From Xestospongia bergquistia (Eukaryota; Porifera; Demospongiae; Haplosclerida; Petrosiidae): a stretch of 64,000 bases of DNA. The position numbers were made by a program, and so were the translations under genes. Shown one piece after another: positions 45,407 through 59,100 of the stretch. The notes under the pieces are model-generated. The model saw only the letters and a list, made by a program, of their open reading frames with translations, was not told the DNA's origin and did not search any database. The stretch is from positions 4,425,155 to 4,489,154 of the forward strand of contig OZ014422.1 of NCBI GenBank assembly GCA_963965975.1, written 5' to 3'. Numbering within the stretch: position 1 is the stretch's first letter; each line of letters opens with the position of its first letter.

Positions 45407-48230
45407 TAAAGTAAACAGCTCAGTTTAAAGGACTCTATGAAACTAAATAAATAAACTGCTTTTAACAGTTTAGTCATTTGGTTTGCATTAACACTCTAAA
45501 GTCTTTAATTTAAAGACTTTAGAAGGTTTAGACTATTGAGTGAAGTTTTTAAAGTCAACAGCTCAGTCTAAAGGACTCTATGGGACTAACTAAGTAAACT
45601 GCTATTAACAGTTTAGTAAGTTGATTTGCATTAACACTCTAAAGTCTTTAATTTAAATAATTTAGAAGGTTTAGAGTACTGAGTAAATTTTATAATGTAA
45701 ACAGGTCAGTCTAAAGGACTCTATGGGACTAACTAAATAAACTGCTATTAACAGTTTAGTAAGTTGGTTTGCATTAACACTCTAAAGTCTTTAATTTAAA
45801 GACTTTAGAAGATTTAGACAATTGAGTGAAGTTTATAAAGTAAACAGCTCAGTCTAGAGGACTCCATTAAGCTAAATAAATAAACTGCTATTAACAGTTT
45901 AGTAAGTTTGTTTGCATTAACACTCTAAAGTCTTTAATTTAAAGACTTTAGAAGGTTTATACTATTGAGTGAAGTTTATAATATAAACAGTTTAGTCAAA
46001 AGGACTCCATTGGACTAAATAAATAAACTGCTATTAACACTTTAGTAAGTTGGTTTGCGTTAACACTCTAAAGTCTTTAATTTTAAGACTTTAGAAGGTT
46101 TAGACTATTGAGTGAAGTTTTTAAAGTAAACAGCTCAGTCTAAAGGACTCTATGGGACTAACTAAAAAAACCGCTATTAACAGTTTAGTAAGTTGATTTG
46201 CATTAACACTCTAAAGTCCTTAATTTAAGGAATTTAGAAGGTTTAGAGTATTGAGTAAATTTTATAAAGTAAACTGGTCAGTCTAAAGGACTCTATGGGA
46301 CTAACTAAAGAAACTGCTATTAACAGTTTAGTAAGTTGGTTTGCATTAACACTCTAAAGTCTTTAATTTAAAGACTTTAGAAGGTTTAGACTATTGAGTG
46401 AAGTTTATAATGTAAAAAGCTCAGTCTAAAGGACTCTAGGGGACTAACTAAATAAACTTTTATTAACAGTTTAGCAAGTTGGTTTGCATTAACACTCTAA
46501 AGTCTTTAATTTAAAGACGTTAGAAGGTTTAGACTATTGAGTGAAGTTGATAAAGTAAACAGCTCAGTTTAAAGGACTCTATGAAACTAAATAAATAAAC
46601 TGCTTTTAACAGTTTAGTCATTTGGTTTGCATTAACACTCTAAAGTCTTTAATTTAAAGACTTTAGAAGGTTTAGACTATTGACTGAAGTTTTTAAAGTC
46701 AACAGCTCAGTCTAAAGGACTCGATGGGACTAATTAAATAAAGTGCTATTAACATTTTTGTAAGTTGGTTTGCGTTGACACTCTAAACTCTTTAATCTAA
46801 AGACTTTAGAAGGTTTACACTATTGAGTGAAGTTTATAATGTAGACAGCTCATTCACAGGACTCTATGAAGCTAAATAAATAAACTGTTATTAACAGTTT
46901 AGTAAGTTTGTTTGCATCAACACTCTAAAGTCTTTAATTTAAAGACTTTAGAAGGTTTATACCATTGAGTGAAGTTTATAAAGTAAACAGCTCAGTCTAA
47001 AGGACTCTATGGGACTAACTAATTATACTGCTATTAACAGTTTAGAAAGTTTCTTTGCATTAACACTCTAAAGTCTTTAATTTAAAGACTTTAGAATGTT
47101 TAAACTATTGAGTGAAGTTTATAAAGTAAACCGCTCTGTATAAAGGACTCTATGAAACTAAATAACTAAACTGCTATTAAAAGTTCAGTAAGTTGGTTTG
47201 CATTAACACTCTAAAGTCTTTACTTTAAAGACTTTAGAATGTTTAGACTACTTAGTGAAGTTAATAAAGTAAACAGCTCTTTTTAAAGGACTCTATGAAA
47301 CTAAATAAATAAACTGCTAATAAAAGTTTAGTAAGTTAGTTTGCATTAACAATCTAAAGTCTTTAATTTAAAGACTTTAGAAGTTTTAGACTATTGAGTG
47401 AAGTTTATAAAGAAAATAGCTCAGTCTAAAGGACTCTATGGGACTAACTAAGTAAACTGCTATTAACAGCTTAGTAAGATGTTTTGCATTAACAGTCTAA
47501 AGTCTTTAAATTAAAGTATATAGAAGGTTTGCACTATTGATTGAAGTTTATAAAGTAAAGAGCTTAGTCTAAAGGACTCTATGGGACTAAGTAAATAAAC
47601 CGCTTTTAACAGATTAGTAAGTCGGTTTGCATTAACAATCTAAAGTCTTTAATTTAAAGACTTTATAAGGTTTAGACGATTGAGTGAAGTTTTTAAAGTA
47701 AACAGCTCAGTCTAAAGGACTCTATGGCACTAACTAAATAAACCGCTATTAACAGCTTAGAAAGTTGATTTCCATTACACTATAAAGTCTTTAATTTAAA
47801 GAATTTAGAAGGTTTAGAGTACTGAGTAAATTTTATAAAGTAAACAGGTCAGTCTAAAGGACTCCATGGGACTAACTAAATAAACTGCTATTAACAGTTT
47901 AGTAAGTTGGTTTGCATTAACACTCTAAAGTCTTTAATTTAAAGACTTTAGAAGATTTTGACTATTGAGTGAAGTTTATAATGTAAACAGCTAAGTCTAA
48001 AGGACTCTATGGGACTAACTAAATAAACTGTTGTTAACAGTTTACCAAGTTGGTTTGCATTAACACTCTAAAGTCTTTAATTTAAAGACGTTAGAAGGTT
48101 TAGACTATTGAGTGAAGTTTATAAAGTAAAGAGCTTAGTCTAAAGTACTCTATGGGACTAAGTAAACAAACTTTTATTAACAGTTTAGTAAGTTGGTTTG
48201 CATTAACAATCTAAAGACATTAATTTAAAG
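45407..48230 (+). repeat. Mixed monomers, no clear HOR
   Basis: About 20 monomers of classes A, B, C, D, E, F and G in varying order, all plus. The variant TTTAGTCATTTGG occurs at 45.47 and 46.61 kb, and elsewhere at 39.61, 41.33 and 50.47 kb, linking these stretches by descent. I found no exact long duplication and no non-satellite DNA here. Confidence 0.75.
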
Positions 48231-49087
48231 ACTTTATAAGGTTTAGACTATTGAGTAAATTTTATAAAGTAAACTGCTCATTCCAAAGGACTGTATGGGA
48301 CTAACTAAATAAACTGCTTTTAACAGTTTAGTAAGTTTGTTTGCATTAACACTCTAAAGTCTTTAAATTAAAGAGTTTAGAAGGTTTAGACTGTTGAGTG
48401 AAGTTTATAAAGTAGACAGCTCTGTCTAAAGGACTCTATGGGACTAACCAAATAAACTGTTATTAACAGTTTAGAGAGTTGGTTTGCATTAACACTCTAA
48501 AGTCTTTAATTTAAAGACGTTAGAAGGTTTAGACGATTGAGTGAAGTTTATAAAGTAAACAGCTAAGTTTAAAGGACTCTATGAAACTAAATAAATAAAC
48601 TGCTTTTAACAGTTTAGTAAGTATGTTTCCATTAACACTCTAAAGGCTTTAATTTAAAGACTTTATAAGGTTTAAACTATTGAGGAAATTTTATAAAGTA
48701 AACTGCTCATTCTAAAGGACTGTATGGGACTAACTAAATAAACTGCTTTTAACAGTTTAGAAAGTTGGTTTGCATTAACTCTCTAAAGTCTTTAAATTAA
48801 AGAGTTTAGAAGGTTTAGACTATTGAGTGTAGTTTATAAAGTAGACAGCTCTGTCTAAAGGACTCTATGGGACTAAAAAATAACCTGTTATTAACAGTTT
48901 AGAGAGTTGGTTTGCATTAACACTTTAAAGTCTTTAATTTAAAGACGTTAGAAGGTTTAAACGATTGAGGGAAGTTTATAAAGTAAACAGCTAAGTTTAA
49001 AGGACTCTATGAAACTAAATAAATAAACTGCTTTTAACAGTTTAGTAAGTATGTTTCCATTAACACTCTAAAGTCTTTAATTTAAAG
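48230..49087 (+). repeat. 3-mer HOR, two copies (429 bp each)
   Basis: Three monomers (GACTGTATGGGAC type, GTAGACAGCTCTGTC type, and GTATGTTTCCATTAAC type) are repeated at an offset of exactly 429 bp, measured at TCTGTCTAAAGG 48421 and 48850. Approximate copies: 48230-48658 and 48659-49087. The shared GTTTAGAGAGTTGG is rare elsewhere. Confidence 0.82.
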
Positions 49088-51879
49088 AGTTTAGAAGGTT
49101 TAGACTACTGAGTGAAGTTTTTAAAGTAAACAGATCAGTCTAAAGGACTCTATTGGACTAACTAAATAAACCGCTATGAACAGTTTAGTAAGTTAATTTG
49201 CTTTAACACTCTAAAGTCTTTAACTTAAAGAATTTAGAAGGTTTAGAGTACTGAGTAAATCTTATAAAGTAAACTGGTCAGTCTAAAGGACTCTATGGGA
49301 CAAACTAAATAAACTGCTATTAACAGTTTAGTAAGTTTGTTTGCATTAACACTCTAAAGTCTTTAACTTAAAGACTTTAGAAGGTTTAGACTGTTGAGTG
49401 AATTTTATAATATAAACAGCTCAGTCTATAGGACTCTATGGGACTAACTAAATAAACTGTTATTAACAGTTTAGAAAGTAGGTTTGTATTAACACTCTAA
49501 ACTCTTTAATTTAAAGACGTTAGAAGGTTTAGACTATTCAGTGAGGTTTATAAAGTAAACAGCTCAGTTTAAAGGACTCTTTGAAACTAAATAAATAAAC
49601 TCCTTTTAACAGTTTAGTAAGTTGGTTTGCATTAACACTCTAAAGTCTTTAAGTTAAAGACTTTAGAAGGTTTAGACTATTGAGTGAAGTTTACAAAGTA
49701 AACAGTTTAGTCAAAAAGACTCTATGGGACTAACTAAATAAACTGCTATTAGCAGCTTAGTAAGTTGGTTTGCATTAACACTCTAAAGTCTTTAATTTAA
49801 GGACTTTAGAAATTTATGACTATTGAGTGAAGTTTATAAAGTAAACAGCTCTGTATAAAGGACTCTATGAAACTAAATAAATAAACTGCTTTTAAAAGTT
49901 TAGTAAGTTCGTTTGCATTAACACTCTAAAGTCTTTAATTTAAAGACTTTAGAAGGTTTAGACTATTGACTGAAGTTTTTAAAGTAAACAGCTCAGTCTA
50001 AAGGACTCTATGGGACTAACTAAATAAACCGCTATTAACAGTTTAGTAAGTTGATTTGCATTAACACTCTAAAGTCTTTAATTTAAAGAATTTAGAAGGT
50101 TTAGAGTATTGAGTAAATTTTATAGAGTAAACTGGTCAGTCTAAAGGACTCTATGAGAATAACTAAATAAACTGCTATTAACAGTTTAGTAAGTTGGTTT
50201 GCATTAACACTCTAAAGTCTTTAATTTAAAGACTTTAGAAGATTTAGACTATTGAGTGAAGTTTATAATGTAAACAGCTCAGTTTAAGGACTCTATGGGA
50301 CTAACTAAATAAACTGTTATTAACAGTTTAGCAAGTTGGTTTGCATTAACACTCTAAAGTCTTTAATTTAAAGACGTTAGAAGGTTTAACTATTGAGTGA
50401 AGTTTATAAAGTAAACAGCTCCGTTTAAAGGACTCTATGAAACTAAATAAATAATCTGCTTTTAACAGTTTAGTCATTTGCTTTCCATTAATACTCTAAA
50501 GTCTTTAATTTAAAGACTTTAGAAGGTTTAGACTATTGACTGAAGTTTTTAAAGTCAACAGCTCAGTCTAAAGGACTCTATGGGACTAAATAAATAAACC
50601 ACTATTAACAGTTTAGTAAGTTCATTTGCATCAACACTCTAAAGTCTATAATTTAAAGAATTTAGAAGGTTTAGAATACTTAGTAAATTTTATAAAGTAA
50701 ACTGGTCAGTCTAAAGGACTCTATGGGACTAACTAAATAAGCTGCTATTAACAGTTTAGTAAGTTTGTTTGCATTAACACTCTAAAGTCTTTAATTTAAA
50801 GACTTTAGAAGGTTTAGACTATTGAGTGAAGTTTATAATGAAAACAGCTCAGTCTAAGGGACTCTATGAAGCTAAATAAATAAACTGTTATTAACAGTTT
50901 AGTAAGTTGGTTTGCATTAACACTCTAAAGTCTTTAACTTAAAGACTTTAGAAGGTTTATACTATTGAGTGATGTTTATAAAGTAAACAGCTCAGTTTAA
51001 AGGACTCTATAGGACTAACTAACTAAACTTCTATTAACAGTTTAGTAAGTTGGTTTGCATTAACACTCTAAAGTCTTTAATATAAAGACTTTAGAATGTA
51101 TACACTATTGAGTGAAATTTATAAAGTAAACAGCTCTGTATAAAGGACTCAATGAAACTAAATGAATAAACTGCTATTAAAAGTTTAGTAAGTTGTTTGC
51201 ATTAACACTCTAAAGTCTTTAATTTAAAGACTTTAGAAGGTTTAGACTATTGAGTGAAGTTTATAAAGAAAATAGCTCAGTCTAAAGGACTCTACGGGAC
51301 TAACTAAGTAAACTGCTATTAACAGTTTAGTAAGATGTTTTGCATTAACAGTCTAAAGTCTTTAAATTAAAGTGTATAGAAGGTTTGGACTATTGATTGA
51401 AGTTTATAAAGTAAAGACCTTAGTCTAAAGGACTCTATGGGACTAAGTAAATAAACTGTTATTAACAGATTAGTAAGTTTGTTTGCATTAACAATCTAAA
51501 GTCTTTAATTTAAAGACTTTATAATTTTTAGACGATTGAGTGATGTTTATAAAGTAAACAGCTCAGTTTAAAGGACTCTATGAAACTAAATAAATAAACT
51601 GCTTTTAACAGTTTAGTAAGGTGGTTTGCATTAACATTTTAAGTCTTTAATTTAAAGATTTTAGAAGGTTCAGACTATTGAGTGAAGTTTTTAAAGTCAA
51701 CAGCTCAGTCTAAGGGACTCTATGGGACTAACTAAATAAACCGCTATTAACAGTTTAGAAAGTTGATTTGCATTAACACTCTAAAGTCTTTAATTTAAGG
51801 AATTTAGAAGGTTTAGAGTACTGAGTAAATTTTATAAAGTAAACAGGTCAGTCTAAAGGACGCTATGGGACTAACTAAA

Positions 51880-52021
51880 TAAACTGCTATTAACAGTTTA
51901 GTAAGTTGTTTTCCATTAACACTCTAAAGTCTTTAATTTAAAGACTTAGAATGTTTAGAGTATTGAGTGAAGTTTATAAAGTAAACAGCTCTGTATAAAG
52001 GACTCTATGAAACTAAATGAA
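51880..52021 (+). repeat. Monomer class E1 (example)
   Basis: Marked by the tail CAGCTCTGTATAAAGG, where most classes have CAGCTCAGTCTAAAGG, followed by ATGAAACTAAATGAAT. This copy is 142 bp because one T is missing in GACTTAGAATG. E1 is normally followed by E2, then F, then G, a fixed four-monomer train seen repeatedly in blocks I and III. Confidence 0.8.
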
Positions 52022-52164
52022 TAAACTGCTATTAAAGGTTTAGTAAGTTGGTTTGCATTAACACTCTAAAGTCTTTAATTTAAAGACTTTAGAAGGTTTA
52101 GACTATTGAGTGAAGTTTATAAAGAAAATAGCTCAGTCGAAAGGACTCTATGGGACTAACTAAG
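52022..52164 (+). repeat. Monomer class E2 (example)
   Basis: Marked by ATTAAAGG or ATTAAAAG in place of ATTAACAG at the start, and by TATAAAGAAAATAGCTC in place of TATAAAGTAAACAGCTC. The tail has CTAAGTAAACTG. It always precedes class F where I checked (52.2, 54.4, 55.7, 57.9 and 59.4 kb). Confidence 0.8.
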
Positions 52165-52692
52165 TAAACTGCTATTAACAGTTTAGTAAGATGTTTTGCA
52201 TTAACAGTCTAAAGTCTTTAAATTAAAGTGTATAGAAGGTTTGGACTATTGAGTGAAGTTTATAAAGTAAAGAGCTTAGTCTAAAGGACTCTATGGGACT
52301 AAGTAAATAAACTGTTATTAACAGATTAGTAAGTTTGTTTGCATTAACAATCTAAAGTCTTTAATTTAAAGACTTTATAAGGTTTAGACGATTGAGTGAA
52401 GTTTTTAAAGTAAACAGCTCAGTTTAAAGGACTCTATGAAACTAAATAAATAAACCGCTATTAACAGTTTAGAAAGTTTATTTGCAATAAGACTCTAAAG
52501 TCTTTAATTTAAAGAATTTAGAAGGTTTAGAGTACTGAGTAAATTTTATAAAGTAAACAGGTCAGTCTAAAGGACGCTATGGGACTAACTAAACAAACTG
52601 CTATTAACAGTTTAGTAAGTTGTTTTCCATTAACACTCTAAAGTCTTTAATTTAAAGACTTTAGAATGTTTAGACTATTGACTGAAGTTTTT

Positions 52693-53550
52693 AAAGTCAA
52701 CAGCTCAGTCTAAAGGACTCTATGGGACTAAATAAATAAACCGCTATTAACAGTTTAGTAAGTTTATTTGCATTAACACTCTAAAGTCTATAATTTAAAG
52801 AATTTAGAAGGTTTAGAGTACTTAGTAAATTTTATAAAGTAAACTGGTCAGTCTAAAGGACTCTATGGGACTAACTAAATAAAATGCTATAAACAGTTTA
52901 GTAAGTTGGTTTGCAATAACACTCTAAAGTCTTTAATTTAAAGACTTTAGAAGGTTTAGACTATTGAGTGAAGTTGATCATGGAAACAGCTCAGTCTAAA
53001 GGACTCTATGAAGCTAACTAAATAAACTGTTATTAACAGTTTAGTAAGTTGGTTTGCATTAACACTCTAAAGTCTTTAGTTTAAAGACTTTAGAAGGTTT
53101 ATGCTATTGAGTGAAGTTGATAAAGTAAACAGCTCAGTTTAAAGGACTCTATGGGACTAACTAACTAAACTTCTATTAACAGTTTAGTAAGTTGGTTTGC
53201 ATTGACACTCTAAAGTCTTTAATTTAAAGACTTTAGAATGTTTACACTATTGAGTGAAATTTATAAAGTAAACAGCTCTGTATAAAGGACTCTATGAAAC
53301 TAAATAAATAACCTTCTATTAAAAGTTTGGTAAGTTGGTTTGCATTAACACTCTAAAGTCTTTAATTTAAAGACTTTAGAATGTTTAGACTATTGAGTGA
53401 AGTTTATAAAGTAAACAGCTCTGTATAAAGGACTCTATGAAACTAAACGAATAAACTGCTAATAAAAGTTTAGAAAGTTGGTTTCCATTAACACTCTAAA
53501 GTCTTTAATTTAAAGACTTTAGAAGGTTTATACTATTGACTGAAGTTTTT
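52693..53550 (+). repeat. 9-mer HOR, short copy with six monomers
   Basis: Exactly 858 bp (6 x 143) between AAAGTCAACAGC markers at 52693 and 53551. It has the first six monomers of the 9-mer order but lacks the last three (the F and G monomers and the CTTTTAACAG monomer). Confidence 0.82.
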
Positions 53551-54452
53551 AAAGTCAACAGCTCAGTCTAAAGGACTCTACGGGACTAAATAAATAAACC
53601 GCTATTAACAGTTTAGTAAGTTTATTTGCATTAACACTCTAAAGTCTATAATTTAAAGAATTTAGAAGGTTTAGAGTACTTAGTAAATTTTATAAAGTAA
53701 ACTGGTCAGTCTAAAGGACTCTATGGGACTAACTAAATAAACTGCTATTAACAGTTTAGTAAGTTGGTTTGCATTAACACTCTAAAGTCTTTAATTTAAA
53801 GCCTTTAGAAGGTTTATACTATTGAGTGAAGTTTATAATGGAAACAGCTCAGTCTAAAGGACTCCATGAAGCTAAATAAATAAACTGTTATTAACAGTTT
53901 AGTAAGTTGGTTTGCATTAAGACTCTAAAGTCTTTAATTTAAAGACTTTAGAAGGTTTATACTATTGAGTGAAGTTTATAAAGTAAACAGCTCAGTTTAA
54001 AGGACTCTATGGGACTAACTAACTAAACTTCTATTAACAGTTTAGTAAGTTGGTTTGCATTAACACTCTAAAGTCTTTAATTTAAAGACTTTAGAATTTT
54101 TCCACTATTGAGTGAAATTTATAAAGGAAACAGCTCTCTATAAAGGACTCTATGAAACTAAATAAATAACCTTCTATTAAAAGTTTGGTAAGTTGGTTTG
54201 CATTAACACTCTAAAGTCTTTAATTTAAAGACTTTAGAATGTTTAGACTATTGAGTGAAGTTTATAAAGTAAACAGCTCTGTATAAAGGACTCTATGAAA
54301 CTAAATGAATAAACTGCTATTAAAAGTTTAGAAAGTTGGTTTGCATTAACACTCTAAAGTCTTTAATTTAAAGACTTTAGAAAGTTTAGACTATTGAGTG
54401 AAGTTTATAAAGAAAATAGCTCAGTCTAAAGGACTCTATGGGACTAACTAAG

Positions 54453-54595
54453 TAAACTGCTATTAACAGTTTAGTAAGATGTTTTGCATTAACAGTCTAA
54501 AGTCTTTAAATTAAAGTGTATAGAAGGTTTGGACTGTTGAGTGAAGTTTATAAAGTAAAGAGCTTAGTCTAAAGGACTCTATGGGACTAAGTAAA
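54453..54595 (+). repeat. Monomer class F (example)
   Basis: The most divergent class: TAAGATGTTTTGC instead of TAAGTTGGTTTGC, TTAACAGTCTAAAG, and AAATTAAAGTGTATAG, which destroys the right arm of the 27-bp dyad. Then AAAGAGCTTAGTC and GACTAAGTAAAT. The motif AGTGTATAGA marks it at 51371, 52227, 54515, 55802, 57944 and 59517. These spacings are close to whole numbers of monomers (6, 16, 9, 15 and 11). Confidence 0.85.
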
Positions 54596-54738
54596 TAAAC
54601 TGTTATTAACAGATTAGTAAGTTTGTTTGCATTAACAATCTAAAGTCTTTAATTTAAAGACTTTATAAGGTTTAGACGATTGAGTGAAGTTTATAAAGTA
54701 AACAGCTCAGTTTAAAGGACTCTACGAAACTAAATAAA
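54596..54738 (+). repeat. Monomer class G (example)
   Basis: Follows class F. Marked by TAACAGATTAGTAAG, TTAACAATCTAAAG, GACTTTATAAGG and GACGATTGAG. The change of TTTAG to TTTAT shortens the 27-bp dyad by its outermost bases. Variant members have AACAAATTAG (6.0, 9.7, 39.3 and 41.0 kb). Confidence 0.85.
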
Positions 54739-54837
54739 TAAACTGCTTTTAACAGTTTAGTAAGTTGGTTTTCATTAACATTCTAAAGTCTTTAATTTAA
54801 AGACTTTAGAAGGTTTAGACTATTGACTGAAGTTTTT

Positions 54838-56110
54838 AAAGTCAACAGCTCAGTCTAAAGGACTCTATGGGACTAAATAAATAAACCGCTATTAACAGTT
54901 TAGTAAGTTTATTTGCATTAACACTCTAAAGTCTATAATTTAAAGAATTTAGAAGGTTTAGAGTACTTAGTAAATTTTATAAAGTAAACTGGTCAGTCTA
55001 AAGGACTATATGGGACTAACTAAGTAAACTGCTATTAACAGTTTAGTAAGTTGTTTTGCATTAACAATCTAAAGTCTTTTATTGAAAGACTTTAGAAGGT
55101 TTAGACTATTGAGTGAAGTTTATAATGGAAACAGCTCAGTCTAAAGGACTCTATGAAGCTAAATAAATAAACTGTTATTAACAGTTTAGTAAGTTGGCTT
55201 GCATTAACACTCTTAAGTCTTTAATTTAAAGACTTTAGAAGGTTTATACTATTGAGTGAAGTTTATAAAGTAAACAGCTCAGTTTAAAGGACTCTATGGG
55301 ACTAACTAACTAAACTTCTATTAACAGTTTAGTAAGTTGGTTTGCGTTAACACTCTAAAGTCTTTAATTTAAAGACTTTAGAATGTTTACACTATTGAGT
55401 GAAATTTATAAAGTAAACAGCTCTGTATAAAGGACTCTACGAAACTAAATAAATGACCTTCTATTAAAAGTTTGGTAAGTTGGTATGCATTAACACTCTA
55501 AAGTCTTTAATTTAAAGACTTTAGAATGTTTAGACTATTGAGTGAAGTTTATAAAGTAAACAGCTCTGTATAAAGGACTCTATGAAACTAAATGAATAAA
55601 CTGCTATTAAAAGTTTAGAAAGTTGGTTTGCATTAACACTCTAAAGTCTTTAATTTAAAGACTTTAGAAGGTTTTGACTATTGAGTGAAATTTATAAAGA
55701 AAATAGCTCAGTCTAAAGGACTTTATGGGACTAACTAAGTAAACTGCTATTAACAGTTTAGTAAGATGTTTTGCATTAACAGTCTAAAGTCTTTAAATTA
55801 AAGTGTATAGAAGGTTTGGACTATTGAGTGAAGTTTATAAAGTAAAGAGCTTAGTCTAAAGGACTCTATGGGACTAAGTAAATAAACTGTTATTAACACA
55901 TTAGTAAGTTTGTTTGCATTAACAATCTAAAGTCTTTAATTTAAAGACTTTATAAGGTTTAGACGATTAAGTGAAGTTTATAAAGTAAACAGCTCAGTTT
56001 AAAGGACTCTATGAAACTAAATAAATAAACTGCTTTTAACAGTTTAGTAAGTTGGTTTGCATTAACATTCTAAAGTCTTTAATTTAAAGACTTTAGAAGG
56101 TTTAGACTAT
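54838..56110 (+). repeat. 9-mer HOR, copy 3
   Basis: Near-identical to copy 2 at offset 1287 (class F marker 54515 to 55802 gives the same value). The next expected AAAGTCAACAGC is absent; the sequence at 56130 instead has AAAGTAAACAGC and turns into other classes, so the run of 9-mers ends here. Confidence 0.86.
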
Positions 56111-59100
56111 TGAGTGAAGTTTATAAAGTAAACAGCTCAGTCTAAAGGACTCTATGGGACTAACTAAATAAACCGCTATTAACAGTTTAGAAAGTTGATT
56201 TGCATTAACACTCTAAAGTCTTTATTTTAAAGAATTTAGAAGGTTTAGAGTACTGAGTAAATTTTATAAAGTAAACAGGTCAGTCTAAAGGTCACTATGG
56301 GACTAAATAAATAAACTGCTATCAACAGTTTAGTGAGTTGTTTTGCATTAACACTCAAAAGTCTTTAATTTAAAGACTTTAGAAGGTTTAGACTATTGAG
56401 TGAAGTTTATAAAGGAAACAGCTCTGTATAAAGGACTCTATTAAACTAAATAAATAAAATGCTATTAAAAGTTTAGTAAGTTTGTTTGCATTAAACTCTA
56501 AAGTCTTTAATTTAAAGACTTTAGAAGGTTTAGACTATTGAGTGAAGTTTATAAAGAAAATAGCTCAGTCTAAAGGACTCTATGGGACTAAGTAAGTAAA
56601 CGGCCATAAACAGTTTAGTAAGATGTTTTGCATTAACACGCTAAAGTCTTTAAATTAAAGTGTTTAGAAGGTTTAGACTATTGAGTTAAGTTTGTAAAGT
56701 AAAGAGCTTAGTCTAAAGGACTCTATGGGACTAAGTAGATAAACTGTTATTAACAGTTTAATAAGTTGGTTTGCATTAACACTCTAAAGTCTTTAATTTA
56801 AAGACTTTATAAGGTTTAGACTACTGAGTAAATTTTCTAATGTAAACAGCGCAGTTTAAAGCACTGTATGGGACTAACTAAATAAACTGCTATTAACAGT
56901 TAGTAAGGTGGTTTGCATTAACTCTCTAAAGTCTTTAAATTAAAGATTTTAGAAGGTTTAGACTATTGAGTGAAGTTTATAATGTAAACAGCTCAGTCTA
57001 AAGGACTCTATGGGATTAACTAAATAAAATGTTATTAACAGTTTAACAAGTTGGTTTGCATTAACACTCTAAAGTCTTTAGTTTAAAGACGTTACAAGGT
57101 TTAGACGATTGAGTGAAGTTAATAAAGTAAACAGCTCAGTTTAAAGGACTCTATGAAGCTAAATAAATAAACTGCTTTTAACAGTTTAATAAGTTGGCTT
57201 GCATTAACACTCTAAACTCTTTAATTTAAAGACTTTAGAAAGTTTAGACTATTGAGTGAAGTTTTTAAAGTAAACAGCTCAGTTTAAAGGACTCTATGGG
57301 ACTAACTAAGTAAACCGCTATTAACTGTTCAGTAAGTTGATTTGCATTAAAACTCTAAAGTCTTTAATTTAAAGAATTTAGAAGGTTTAGAGTACTGAGT
57401 AAATTTTAAAAAGTAAACAGGTCAGTCTAAAGGACTCTATGGGACTAACTAACTAAACTGCTATTAAAAGTTTAGTAAGTTGGATTGCATTAACACTCTA
57501 AAATCTTTAAATTAAAGACTTCAGAAGGTTTAGACTATTGAGTGAAGTTTATAATGTAAAAAGCTCAGTGTAAAGGACTCTATGAAACTAAATAAATAAA
57601 CTGCTTTTAACAGTTTAGTAAGTTGGTTTGCATTAACACTCTAAAGTCTTTAATTTAAAAACTTTAGAATGTTTAGACTATTGAGTGAAGTTTATAAAGT
57701 AAACAGCTCTGTATAGAGGACTCTATGAAACTAAATAAATAAACTGCTATTAAAAGTTTAGTAAGTTGGTTTGCATTAACACTCTAAAGTCTTTAATTTA
57801 AAGACTTTAGAAGGTTTAGACTATTGAGTGAGTTTATAAAAAAAATAGCTTAGTCTAAAAGACTCTATGGGACTAACTAAGTAAGCTGCTATTAACAGTT
57901 TTGTAAGATGTTTTGCATTAACAGTCTAAAGTCTTTAAATTAAAGTGTATAGATGGTTTGGACTATTGAGTGAAGTTTATAAAGTAAAGACCTTAGTCTA
58001 AAGGACTCTATGGGACTAAGTAAATAAACTGTTATTAACAGATTAGTAAGTTTGTTTGCATTAACAATCTAAAGTCTTTAATTTAAAGACTTTATAAGGT
58101 ATAGACGATTGAGTGAAGTTTATAAAGTAAACAGCTAAGTTTAAAGGACTCTACGAAACTAAATAAATAAACTGCTTTTAACAGTTTAGTAAGTTGGTTT
58201 GCATTAACATTCTAAAGTCTTTAACTTAAAGACTTTAGAAGGTTTATACTATTGAGTGAAGTTTTTAAAGTAAACAGCTCAGTCTAAAGGACTCTATGGG
58301 ACTAACTAAATAAACTGTTATTAACAGTTTAGTAAGTTGGTTTGCATTAACTATCTAAAGTCTTTAATTTAAAGACTTTATAAGTTTTAGACTATTGAGG
58401 AAATTTTATAAAGTAAACTGCTCATTCTAAAGGACTGTACGGGACAAACTAACTAAACTGTTTTTAACAGTTTAGTAAGTTGGTTTGCATTAACACTCTA
58501 AAGTCTTTAAGTTAAAGAGTTTAGAAGGTTTAGACTATTGAGTGAAGTTTATAATGTTAAGAGATCTGTCTAAAGGACTCTATGGGACTAACTAAATAAA
58601 CTCTAATTAACAGTTTAGCAAGTTGTTTCGCATTAACACTCTAAAGTCTTTAATTTAAAGACGTTAGAAGGTTTAGACTATTGAGTGAAGTTTTAAAAGT
58701 AAACAGCTCAGTCTAAAGGACTCTATTGGACTAACTATATAAACCGCTATTAACAGTTTAGAAAGTTGATATGCATTAACACTCTAAAGTCTTTAATTTA
58801 AAGAATTTAGAAGGTTTAGAGTACTGAGTAAATTTTATAAAGTAAACAGGTCAGTCTAAAGGACTCTATGGGACTAACTAAATAAACTGCTATTAACAGT
58901 TTAGTAAGTTGGATTGCATTAACACTCTAAAGTCTTTAAATTAAAGACTTTAGAAGGTTTAGACTATTGAGTGAAGTTTATAATGTAAACAGCTCAGTCT
59001 AAAGAACTCTATGGGACTAACTAAATAAACTTTTATTAACAGTTTAGTAAGTTGGTTTGCATTAATACTCTAAAGTCTTTAATTTAAAGACGTTAGAAGG

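Larger units (their letters stand above)
49088..52692 (+). repeat. Mixed monomers with early members of the 9-mer
   Basis: Classes A to G in plus orientation. From 50551 (AAAGTCAACAGC) the order begins to follow the 9-mer HOR seen intact further on (CTATAATTTAAAG, then AAAACAGCTC with ATGAAGCT, then CTAACTAACTAAAC). It is then interrupted by extra E2-F-G trains at 51.3 and 52.2 kb. No unique DNA. Confidence 0.75.
53551..54837 (+). repeat. 9-mer HOR, copy 2
   Basis: 1287 bp exactly (9 x 143), between AAAGTCAACAGC at 53551 and 54838. Monomer order: B with CTATAATTTAAAG; A ending ATGGAAACAGC; a TTTATACTATTG monomer with CTAACTAAC; one with TTTTTCCAC or TTTACACTATTG; one with CTTCTATTAAAAG; an AATGAAT E2-type; then F, G and D. 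Confidence 0.87.
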
